Both the position numbers and the translations under genes were made by a program. From the NCBI GenBank assembly GCA_902167325.1, contig LR632930.1, positions 4,836,001 to 4,900,000 on the forward strand: DNA of 64,000 nucleotides, given 5' to 3'. Shown piece after piece: positions 36,587-44,602 of the stretch (the stretch's first letter is position 1; each line of letters starts with the position of its first letter). Source of the stretch: Chitinophaga pinensis (GTDB taxonomy: Bacteria; Bacteroidota; Bacteroidia; Chitinophagales; Chitinophagaceae). The notes beneath the pieces were generated by a model, which saw only the letters and a program-made list of their open reading frames with translations, ran no database searches and had not been told where the DNA came from.

Positions 36587-39286
36587 ATGCTAAGAATATT
36601 CATCATCAGTCTTTTTACAGGCATTGCCACTACCGCCGGTGCGCAATCCCTGCCACTTGCAGGTACCTGGCAATATGCCATTGACTCGCTTGACCAAGGG
36701 ATCTCCGAAAACTGGCAGAACCGCCAGTTCCCGCAAACGCTGCGCCTCCCCGGTACGCTGGACGATGCCCGTGTAGGTGATAAGCCAACCCTTTCGGCAG
36801 ATTCCCTCACCCGCAACGTGATGCTCATGCTCTCCCGGAAACACCGGTACATAGGACCGGCATGGTATGCCCGCGAAGTGGTAGTGCCGCAAAACTGGAA
36901 AGACCGCCACGTATCCCTCCTGCTGGAACGCGCCCTGTGGACCACCCGCGTATGGATCGATGGAAAGGAAGCCGGTACACAGAACAGCCTGAGTGCTCCG
37001 CACCGCTATCACCTCGGCCAGCTACTTACACCAGGTAAACACCGCATCGTGATCCGCGTAGATAACCGGAAGCAATACGACATGAGTTCCAACAACATGG
37101 CGCACGCCTATACCGACGGCACGCAGATCATCTGGAACGGATTGCTCGGCAGGCTCGAATTACAGGCCCATACAGCCGCACAGCTCAGCGATGTACAAAC
37201 GTACCCCGATCTGCAAAACCGCATACTTCGAATTACTGTAAACATAAACAACCAGGGTCCCGTATCCACGGGAAACCTCCTTCTTTCAACCGGCAAGCTG
37301 AAGCAAAGCGTACCCGTACAGTTACAGGAAGGCAGCAACAGCGTTACTGCGGAACTGAACGTTCCGGAAGGTTTCGCGGAATGGGATGAATTCAAGCCCG
37401 TGCTGCATACCCTCACCGCAGAGCTGAAAACTCCGGCTGGTAATGATCGTATTCAACAGCGCTTTGGCTGGCGGGCAGTTACCAATCAAAATGCACAGCT
37501 GCAGATCAATGGCAAGCGCATGTTCCTGCGTGGTACACTGGAATGCGCCATCTTCCCCCTTACCGGCCACCCTCCTATGGACAAAAAAGGCTGGGCAAAA
37601 GTATTCACCTCCGCCAAAGCGTACGGTCTCAACCACCTGCGCTTCCACTCCTGGTGCCCGCCCGAAGCAGCCTTTGCCGTGGCAGACTCCATGGGCTTCT
37701 ACCTGCAGGCAGAGCTGCCCTTCTGGAATAACAACGCCGGGAAAGACACCGCCATGAATGCCTGGCTGGCACAGGAAGGGGAAAAGATCTCCCGCGAATA
37801 CGGGCATCACCCATCCTTCGTGTTCTTTAGCATGGGGAATGAACTGGAAGGGAACTTCGACTGGCTCGAAGAAATAGTAGCAAAGCTGAAGAAAACCGAT
37901 CCCCGCCATTTGTACTCCACCACTTCTTTCACTTTCCAGGGTGGTCATGGCAACTGGCCGGAGAAGGGCGATGAGTTCTTCATCACCCAGTGGACTAAAA
38001 AAGGATGGGTACGCGGTCAGGGTATCTTCAACAGCATCGCTCCTTCTTTCAACAACGATTATACGAAGGAAACGGAAGGACTCCCCGTTCCTATCATCAC
38101 GCATGAAATAGGACAATATTCCGTGTTCCCCAACATGGACGAGATTAAGAAATACACCGGCGTGCTCGACCCACTGAACTTCAAAGCCGTAAAGAATGAT
38201 CTGCAGCGGAAAAACCTGCTGCATCTGGCTCCGGCCTTCCTGCAGTCGAGCGGTAAGTTTGCAGCGTTGCTGTATAAAGAAGAGATTGAGCGGGCTATGA
38301 AAACGAAGTATTTCAGTGGCTTCCAATTGCTGGACCTGCACGACTTCCCCGGCCAGGGCACTGCCCTCATCGGTATCCTTGATGCCTTCTGGGAGTCTAA
38401 AGGGCTTATTACGCCTGCTGAGCACCGCATGTATTGCCAGCCAGCAGTACCGCTCCTGCGCTTTGAGAAAGCCACTTACCACAACAGTGAGACATTCTCA
38501 GCCGAAGCAGAAACTGCCAATTTCAGCGGTGGCATCCTCAAAGGCATTACCCCTGAATGGACAGTTCGAGATCATACCGGGAAAGTGCATTTCAAAGGCA
38601 CGCTGAGTAAACAGGACATCGACGAAGGTACCGGCCAAACACTGGGCAGCTTCCGGTTCCCGCTCAGTACTATCCTTCGCGCTACCGCGCTCACTATTAC
38701 CTTACGTATCGGAGAGCGTCATAACGAATGGCGCATCTGGGTATATCCTGCTCAACAAAACACAACTTATTCCGGAGTGCATTACACCCGCTCTATTCCC
38801 GAAGCCATGGGTTGGCTGAAGGAAGGCAGGAAGGTTCTGCTAAATCCCGATACGGCACAGATCCGTGGGGTAGACGGCCGGTTTGCGCCGGTGTTCTGGA
38901 GCCCGGTGCATTTCCCGAACCAGCCCGGTACCATGGGCATCCTCTGCAATCCGAAGCACCCGGCACTGGCAGATTTCCCCACAGCGGCATGGTCCGACTG
39001 GCAGTGGTGGCACCTCATCACGTCCTCTAAAACCATGATCCTCGATGAGCTGCCTGAAATAGACCCCGTTGTGCGTGTGATTGATAACTTCTTTAAGAAC
39101 CGTAAAATGGCGAATGTGATTGAAGTGAAAGTGGGTACCGGCAAACTGATCCTGGTATCAGCGAACCTCTCTGCCGGCATTGCGGCGGAGCAGCTGAAGC
39201 ATAGTCTTATGACGTATATGCAGGGGACTAAGTTTCAACCGAAGGTTGCACTGACGGAAGCGCAGGTGCAATCGTTACTACGATAA
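36587..39286 (+). CDS. Secreted glycoside hydrolase family 2 enzyme
   Basis: 899 residues with a signal peptide ending TTAGA-QS. Order of domains: sugar-binding jelly roll (about 25-195: WYAREVVVPQNW, RVWIDGKEAG), immunoglobulin-like domain (about 200-300), TIM barrel (about 300-600) and a C-terminal beta domain. FFSMGNELEG gives acid/base Glu419, and VPIITHEIGQ gives nucleophile Glu507, the GH2 pair. LRFHSWCPPEAAFAVADSMGF is typical of Bacteroidota GH2. Exact specificity (beta-galactosidase, glucuronidase or other) is not readable. Last gene of the operon. Confidence 0.88.
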   Translation: MLRIFIISLFTGIATTAGAQSLPLAGTWQYAIDSLDQGISENWQNRQFPQTLRLPGTLDDARVGDKPTLSADSLTRNVMLMLSRKHRYIGPAWYAREVVVPQNWKDRHVSLLLERALWTTRVWIDGKEAGTQNSLSAPHRYHLGQLLTPGKHRIVIRVDNRKQYDMSSNNMAHAYTDGTQIIWNGLLGRLELQAHTAAQLSDVQTYPDLQNRILRITVNINNQGPVSTGNLLLSTGKLKQSVPVQLQEGSNSVTAELNVPEGFAEWDEFKPVLHTLTAELKTPAGNDRIQQRFGWRAVTNQNAQLQINGKRMFLRGTLECAIFPLTGHPPMDKKGWAKVFTSAKAYGLNHLRFHSWCPPEAAFAVADSMGFYLQAELPFWNNNAGKDTAMNAWLAQEGEKISREYGHHPSFVFFSMGNELEGNFDWLEEIVAKLKKTDPRHLYSTTSFTFQGGHGNWPEKGDEFFITQWTKKGWVRGQGIFNSIAPSFNNDYTKETEGLPVPIITHEIGQYSVFPNMDEIKKYTGVLDPLNFKAVKNDLQRKNLLHLAPAFLQSSGKFAALLYKEEIERAMKTKYFSGFQLLDLHDFPGQGTALIGILDAFWESKGLITPAEHRMYCQPAVPLLRFEKATYHNSETFSAEAETANFSGGILKGITPEWTVRDHTGKVHFKGTLSKQDIDEGTGQTLGSFRFPLSTILRATALTITLRIGERHNEWRIWVYPAQQNTTYSGVHYTRSIPEAMGWLKEGRKVLLNPDTAQIRGVDGRFAPVFWSPVHFPNQPGTMGILCNPKHPALADFPTAAWSDWQWWHLITSSKTMILDELPEIDPVVRVIDNFFKNRKMANVIEVKVGTGKLILVSANLSAGIAAEQLKHSLMTYMQGTKFQPKVALTEAQVQSLLR

Positions 39287-39313
39287 TAATTTTGCAATAT
39301 ATAATGTAGCACG

Positions 39314-39338
39314 GCCGGAATTCCTTCCGGCTGTTTTT
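39314..39338 (+). terminator. Terminator of the GH2 operon
   Basis: GCCGGAA and TTCCGGC pair around TTCC and are followed by TGTTTTT. It starts 27 bases after the stop codon. Confidence 0.7.
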
Positions 39339-39341
39339 ATT

Positions 39342-39385
39342 AAAAAAGGCTTGCAGTAAGATACATCCTACTGCAAGCCTTTTTA
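39342..39385. terminator. Second strong bidirectional hairpin terminator
   Basis: AAAAAGGCTTGCAGTA pairs with TACTGCAAGCCTTTTT, a 16-base arm with A and T tails, around a short loop. It insulates the GH2 operon from the minus-strand RHS remnant. Confidence 0.85.
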
Positions 39386-39486
39386 CTTCGGGTACTGCCC
39401 GTCTTCACATTACAAATACTTCTTCGCCTCTGTACAGTACTTTAAACCTGTGGGTTTATGTCCAAACCAACACCGACAGACGACCA

Positions 39487-39999
39487 TTATGACAATAAAT
39501 CAACAACTACCTGTTTCTGGTCCATATCTATATATAGTTTGTTTTGATCTATTTCAACACGCTCTATTAAATCAAACAACATATCTTTTAAAATCACCCC
39601 TTCCCTACTGATTATCCTTAAAAAAGTCTCCTCTAAAACCAAAAGTTGTCCTTCGTTAATCAGATAAAGCCCCATCAAAGGAGATGTAATCTCTAATTTT
39701 GCTTTGATTTGCATTTCGTGATTAATCAAATAAATATTTTGCCCTGTGTCTATTACAATCAAGTCCTCCCAAAACAAAATATTCAGATTATCGTCTTGCT
39801 GATCGCTACCAAAAACTATGGAAAAAATTGGATCCCGTGTCAATGAATGTAAGCAGACACAGCAATAAAAGAACTCTCCATAATCCTCTTCCAGTTCTAT
39901 TGAATGTATCGAATTCTGATTGGCGCAAAATTTTACAGCTTCCTGTAAATTAGAAAACTTATAGACTTTTAAGTATTTGTTATTACATATACGTTTCAT
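39487..39999 (-). CDS. Probable immunity protein left at a collapsed RHS toxin locus
   Basis: 170 residues. The start at 39999 is set by a strong ribosome site six bases upstream (40006-40011) and by an ATGA overlap with the RHS remnant's stop. No signal or membrane segment. The sequence mixes beta strands (FFYCCVCLHSL, ILFWEDLIVIDTGQNIYLINH, IISREGVILKDMLFDLIERV) as in small beta-rich cytoplasmic immunity proteins, but I recognise no family. The position directly behind an RHS-type gene on the same strand is where a cognate immunity gene would be. The toxin itself is gone, so the role is inferred from context. Confidence 0.55.
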   Translation of the reverse strand: MKRICNNKYLKVYKFSNLQEAVKFCANQNSIHSIELEEDYGEFFYCCVCLHSLTRDPIFSIVFGSDQQDDNLNILFWEDLIVIDTGQNIYLINHEMQIKAKLEITSPLMGLYLINEGQLLVLEETFLRIISREGVILKDMLFDLIERVEIDQNKLYIDMDQKQVVVDLLS

Positions 40000-40438
40000 A
40001 ATAATCCTCCTATTAATTTTATGGTGATCAATCTGCTTTCCTCCCAAATGCTTTCCACCATTACGCCTCCCCTAGGTCCCATTAAAAGGGACTCACGCAA
40101 AAATCGGTTCACGCTCCTGGTGATAACACCACCAGCGTTCAAAGACCATCCCAACCCGACCCAACTAGCTACTTCGCCCACCTTTATACCACTGGCATTG
40201 TAACTCAGGCTTATGGGTAAGGTAAACCCGTTCAACTTCAACTCATACAGCGGAACACTAATACCAGGAACCCCTGAAAACCCGTCTGATGGATATTCTG
40301 CATATGCACCTAATGCCGCAGCAGTTGGGGCTGGAGGAATGACAGCCCTAATTTTCTGCCCTTCAGCAACCGATTGTGCAAATACGTTAACAGAACTAAA
40401 AAGCACTGATGTAATGGCTAACAAAATTTCAACTTCAT
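39996..40438 (-). pseudogene. RHS/YD-repeat polymorphic toxin gene, reduced to its N-terminal region
   Basis: The product has a signal peptide and then PGISVPLYELKLNGFTLPIS, LSYNASGIKVGEVASWVGLG and WSLNAGGVITRSV, the N-terminal hallmark of large Bacteroidota RHS proteins of well over a thousand residues. After about 115 residues the family pattern stops, followed by about 25 unrelated residues and a stop that overlaps the next gene. The signal peptide starting at the ATG of 40438-40436 is itself out of frame by one base: a four-T tract (40423-40426) would need five T to give MKLKFLLAITSVLF. Internal deletion plus a frameshift make it a pseudogene. Confidence 0.7.
40006..40011 (-). promoter_or_regulatory. 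Unusually strong Shine-Dalgarno site
   Basis: AGGAGG on the minus strand sits six bases before the ATG at 39999. Most genes here lack a recognisable site, so this stands out and fixes the start of the probable immunity gene. Confidence 0.75.
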
Positions 40439-40725
40439 TTTGTAGATATATTTACCATACCGATAAACCTTATCCGAAGCAATATTTCACTAATAAAATA
40501 GGTTTTGATTGGAAATGGGTTACAAAACCGAGAGTTTCACTGGAATACAGGGATTAATTTCTACAGGTATATTGGGGACGTAATTAAATGATAATTTTTG
40601 TTCTTGGCAAATCCCTGCAAAAACTTAACATTGAACCAGGCTATATTCCCTACCGGGCACCTAATGCCTCTTGTTTATCTCCTCCTACCCCTTCTCAGTT
40701 TAACACCGTTAAAAGACGTTATCAT

Positions 40726-40763
40726 AAAAAAAGCCCGTGAGGGCAAAATCGCTCCCACAGGCT
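40726..40763 (-). terminator. Terminator of the phosphatase-rich SusCD operon
   Basis: On the minus strand AGCCTGTGGG pairs (with G-T pairs) with CCCTCACGGGCT and runs into seven T. It starts 20 bases after the last stop codon of the operon. Confidence 0.8.
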
Positions 40764-40782
40764 ATAAATAAGGAAAAAGGAA

Positions 40783-42426
40783 TCAGGGTTTATCCACCCT
40801 TATCGCTTCCCCTATCACGTGCCCAATATTTCCGCTGGGAACCTGAATGTTCAGGAGGGCGGCTACGGTAGGTGCAATGTCCGTCATACCCATGGTGCGG
40901 AAGCTTCTGCCACCGGCATTGATGCCCCAGCCCATCCAAACCAGCGGGATGTGGGAATCGTAGGGATACCACAGTCCATGCGTGGCACCTGTCCTGCTGC
41001 CACCTTTTACGCCGGAGTGCATGATGTAGCCGATATCACCACCGCGTTTGCGGTTGTAGCCGTTTTCCAGCATGGTTTGCAGCGGTTCATGTAAACCCGC
41101 GGCTCCCAACTCCGTGAGCCATACGGCATCGGAGATCTCCGGCACTTCGCGCAGCTTCTGAATCACCAGAGCGGCAACTGCTTTCAGGTCTATGTTCTTA
41201 GCGGCGAAAGCCGGCCGATCGAGGTAGAGCTGATCTGCTGAAGAAGCGATGATGCCTTTCTTAATACCAAATGTTTGCTCGATGGCTTCGTTGATTTCTT
41301 TCACGATGGCGCCGCCGTTGTAAACGCCTGTGGGCAGCTTATGCTCCTGCAGGTAGCCGGGGGATTGGGATACGCCATGGTCTGCGGTGATAAAATAGGT
41401 CCAGTTGCCTTTACCGAAACGGCCATCGAGGTACTGGAAGAATTCTCCCAGCTCTTTATCGAGGCGGAGGTAAACATCTTCTGTTTCAATGGAATTAGGA
41501 CCAAACTGGTGGCCAACTGCATCGGGCGAGGAAAAGCTCACGGCAAGGAAGTCCGTGAACTTACCGCTGCCCAGTCCGTAGCCTTCGATAGCTGCTTTAG
41601 CGAACTCGAAAGTGAGGGTATTGCCTTGTGGTGTGGAGCGGATGGAGCCATTCTCCTTACCGGCAAAGCGGTGCGGGAATACAGGGCCGGATTCATGTTT
41701 GAAGCTGTTCTCGTAATCCTTGTTATCGGCCTCGCTGAGGGTATAGGTGGCAATGGGGTACATGGTTTCCCAACCATTGGCCAGCAGCTTCTCAGGGCGC
41801 TTGGCTGCGTTATATTTCTTAGCCCAGTCAGGGAGGTCCTGCATATAAAACGTGCTGGATATCCAGTTACCGGAATCGCCATCGTACCAGAAAGCCGCAT
41901 TGGCAGCGTGGCCTGCGGGGAGGATGGAGCCACGGTCTTTCAGTGCTATGCCCACCACCTTGCTCTGGTATTGCGTGGCAATGCGCAGCTCGTCTGTCAC
42001 GGTGGTGGTCATCATATTCTTTGGAGACATACCGCCTTTGGTGGCGCCGTTGCCTACAGGGGTTACCGTGCTGTCTTCCGTGCAATACACTTCCCTTTTC
42101 AGCTCGCGGCTATACCAGCCGTTGCTGATGATACCATGTACTGCAGGCACGCTGCCTGTATAAACAGAGCTATGGCCGCAGGCGGTAACGGTAGGTGAAT
42201 AGTTGATGTAGGCCTGTTCGCAACGGAAGCCTTCGCGCAGCAGACGCTTGAAGCCGTTCTGGCCGTAACGGGTGCTGTAGCGGTAAAGGAAATCCCAGCG
42301 CATCTGGTCTACCATCATCCCCACTACGATCTTAGGACGGGGAGCAGGTTGCGCCTGAACGGCGGATACGGATAGCAGGATAATGGCTATTCCGGGAAGC
42401 GCGCGGCGGAAGAAAGTCTGTATCAT
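40783..42426 (-). CDS. PafA-like alkaline phosphatase (alkaline phosphatase superfamily)
   Basis: 547 residues with a signal peptide ending AVQA-QP. VVGMMVDQMRWDFL carries metal-binding Asp40. The nucleophile is the Thr81 in PTVTACGHSS, and LKDRGSILPAGH supplies the Lys/Arg pair that marks PafA-type phosphomonoesterases. ADHGVS and GATHGLWYPYDSHIPLVWMG complete the zinc sites. PafA enzymes are periplasmic, calcium-activated and hydrolyse phosphate monoesters broadly. Last gene of the ECF sigma-controlled operon. Confidence 0.88.
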   Translation of the reverse strand: MIQTFFRRALPGIAIILLSVSAVQAQPAPRPKIVVGMMVDQMRWDFLYRYSTRYGQNGFKRLLREGFRCEQAYINYSPTVTACGHSSVYTGSVPAVHGIISNGWYSRELKREVYCTEDSTVTPVGNGATKGGMSPKNMMTTTVTDELRIATQYQSKVVGIALKDRGSILPAGHAANAAFWYDGDSGNWISSTFYMQDLPDWAKKYNAAKRPEKLLANGWETMYPIATYTLSEADNKDYENSFKHESGPVFPHRFAGKENGSIRSTPQGNTLTFEFAKAAIEGYGLGSGKFTDFLAVSFSSPDAVGHQFGPNSIETEDVYLRLDKELGEFFQYLDGRFGKGNWTYFITADHGVSQSPGYLQEHKLPTGVYNGGAIVKEINEAIEQTFGIKKGIIASSADQLYLDRPAFAAKNIDLKAVAALVIQKLREVPEISDAVWLTELGAAGLHEPLQTMLENGYNRKRGGDIGYIMHSGVKGGSRTGATHGLWYPYDSHIPLVWMGWGINAGGRSFRTMGMTDIAPTVAALLNIQVPSGNIGHVIGEAIRVDKP

Positions 42427-42446
42427 GAAAGGGTTTTATTGCTTGT

Positions 42447-44585
42447 TTATTCGATCACTTTGAGGTACCGTGCCATCCAGTAAGGCAGCAGGTATTCATC
42501 CCCCGCCAGCTCACTGCGGCCGCCGTTACCACCATCTAACTGAAACGCATTGGCGTTATGGCGGTGAAGCGGCTGCTCATCTAACGGGATCAGTGTTTCG
42601 GTAGACTGTCCACGGAAGTTTTCGGGCAGGAATGTAAGGTCTTTCCTGTGCGAGTTCTTCGTTTTCCAGCTCACCATATCCATGGGGAAGGTCTTCAGCC
42701 ACCAGATGGTAGCTTCTTCATCGAAATCGCCCGCCGTAGCCTTAGTTATAAGGTTCCACACTGCGTTCTTCTCCGGCCGCTCCATCTCCCAGTGGTTGCG
42801 GATGGCACCGGCGAAGAGTTTCTTCATATCCTCTGTGAGTGCATAGCGGTAAAGCACCCAATAGGTCAGGAAAGCCATTTCATCGTCGGAGTGGTTCCAG
42901 CCGCCGGTACCCATATCTATGCCGTCGTGAATATAGCCCGGCGTATGGGCGATCTTCCGGTAATCGATCTGGATGTTCTGAAGATAGTGATGTTTATTGA
43001 GCAATTTAAGGGTTTCTGCTTTGTACTTTTCCTTGCCGGTGAGGGCGTAAGCCAGTTGGAGTCCGGCTACGATGGTGGTGCTGCCGAGGCGGCGGTCGCC
43101 AATGGTTTCGGGATACCAGTTGATGTATTCCGGGTTCCAGCGGCCCCAGAGGGTGGGCTTGTTATCGATATCTACCAGGTAGTACTTGTTATCGATAATG
43201 TGGGTCATGATCTTATCCATGAACGCAGCTACGCGCTGCTTCTCGTCCTGCGTTTCTGCAACCATTTCATTGAGTACTGCGGCTATCCATATGTAAGCTA
43301 CGAACTCATCGCTGCTGGTATGACCTTTCCATTCCCATTCCGGATCAGGCGAATCGCGCCAGCGTTCAGGGTCTGAGTTCTTATAACCCTTCCGCTCGAA
43401 TGTGCGGCTGGGGAAACCTTTCAGCTGGTTGATGGAGAGTATCCTTTCAAAAGCCTCGAAGGCCTCCCAGGCATAGCGCTTGGCTTCCGGCTCGCGGGTA
43501 GTGCCGTAGCGGAAAGCCTGACTGCCGAGGTAGAAAGCGCTCCACAGTCCGTCGTTATCCGTATCCGCCATTTCTGCCGTGCGGAGGTCGCCCGGGGTAA
43601 GGAGGTGGATGTTGGAGATGAAGCCGTAACGGATATGGCGCAGGCGGATCTTGCGTTGGAAGTAATCGGTTTTATCGGCCAGTGAATGTTTGCGGAAAGC
43701 GATCTTGTTCAGTCCGGAAGGCGTGAGGATCCAGATATTGCCATCCGCGTCGGCCGACAAATCTTTCACCTCATCCTGATCCAGCCAGCGCTTTGAAGCG
43801 AAGTAACGGTATCCCCCCGATCCGTTCTCCGTAAAAGCACCTTCAGGGGTTCCGGCCCAAACCTTACCACCGGCCACCATCAGGCGGCCCACAGCAGGCA
43901 CCGGCACCTTACGCTGCAGGGTCATAGCCGTATCACCGTTCCCGCGACGGATGGCGTAATAACCTGCAGGCGTTCCAAGCAGTATATCCGTACCGCGGAA
44001 AGCGACGGTCTGCACGTCTTTCCCGGCGTGTAAGCGTTGTAATTGTCCACCTGCAATGCGATAGAGCGCGCGGGGTGTAAGTGCATAGAAAATGCCATCG
44101 TGGATAAAGAGCTCCCGCACCCCTTCTTCCGGCGCAGTGATCTGCTGAATGCCTTTGCCTTCTGTAAGTGCCATAGCGCCCTTCCCGGAAAGCAGCGCAT
44201 TACCGGCAGCGTTCACCACCGCGCGGTCGTATTTACCGGCGGGGAATGTTACGTACGGGATACCGGCGTAGCCATTGGTGATGAGTTTATCCTGTAGCAG
44301 GTAGTAAAGGTGGCCATGGGTTTCCTGAACGGTAACATCCACGGGTACCTTATCCGCCAGCGGCCGGTACCGCACATCTTTTACCACATCATTCCCACTG
44401 AGGTAATAAAAGCCTTCTTTGGCCAGAACGTGCACCGTGTTATTGTAATCGGTGAGCAGTTTCACGGGATGTATGCCCTGGGGCAGCGGGTATTTCTCGG
44501 AAACAGCCTGAAGGAAGGGCTCATCCGGCCCGGAAGCCCATGCGGGTGCAGAAATTGCCAGCAGGCAAAACAGGATCTTATGCAT
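42447..44585 (-). CDS. Secreted two-domain protein: beta-propeller plus helical (alpha/alpha) barrel
   Basis: 712 residues from the ATG at 44585, chosen because it starts the signal peptide MHKILFCLLAISAPAWA-S; twelve codons upstream are not conserved in type. About 30-310 is a propeller of short WxG-type strands (ALYRIAGGQLQRL, NIWILTPSGLNKIAF). About 320-712 is a helical barrel (AYIWIAAVLNEMVAETQ, STTIVAGLQLAYALTGKEKYK, MGTGGWNHSDDEMAFLTYWV) like glycosidases or lyases of the six-hairpin type. No exact family is recognised and catalytic residues cannot be named. The operon suggests glycan degradation. Confidence 0.6.
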   Translation of the reverse strand: MHKILFCLLAISAPAWASGPDEPFLQAVSEKYPLPQGIHPVKLLTDYNNTVHVLAKEGFYYLSGNDVVKDVRYRPLADKVPVDVTVQETHGHLYYLLQDKLITNGYAGIPYVTFPAGKYDRAVVNAAGNALLSGKGAMALTEGKGIQQITAPEEGVRELFIHDGIFYALTPRALYRIAGGQLQRLHAGKDVQTVAFRGTDILLGTPAGYYAIRRGNGDTAMTLQRKVPVPAVGRLMVAGGKVWAGTPEGAFTENGSGGYRYFASKRWLDQDEVKDLSADADGNIWILTPSGLNKIAFRKHSLADKTDYFQRKIRLRHIRYGFISNIHLLTPGDLRTAEMADTDNDGLWSAFYLGSQAFRYGTTREPEAKRYAWEAFEAFERILSINQLKGFPSRTFERKGYKNSDPERWRDSPDPEWEWKGHTSSDEFVAYIWIAAVLNEMVAETQDEKQRVAAFMDKIMTHIIDNKYYLVDIDNKPTLWGRWNPEYINWYPETIGDRRLGSTTIVAGLQLAYALTGKEKYKAETLKLLNKHHYLQNIQIDYRKIAHTPGYIHDGIDMGTGGWNHSDDEMAFLTYWVLYRYALTEDMKKLFAGAIRNHWEMERPEKNAVWNLITKATAGDFDEEATIWWLKTFPMDMVSWKTKNSHRKDLTFLPENFRGQSTETLIPLDEQPLHRHNANAFQLDGGNGGRSELAGDEYLLPYWMARYLKVIE

Positions 44586-44602
44586 CTTTTGGTTGCTTTG
44601 TT

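Noticed and set aside
37322-38482. Minus-strand open frame of 386 codons opposite the GH2 gene
   Set aside because: It mirrors the codon pattern of the GH2 gene, whose catalytic motifs are intact.
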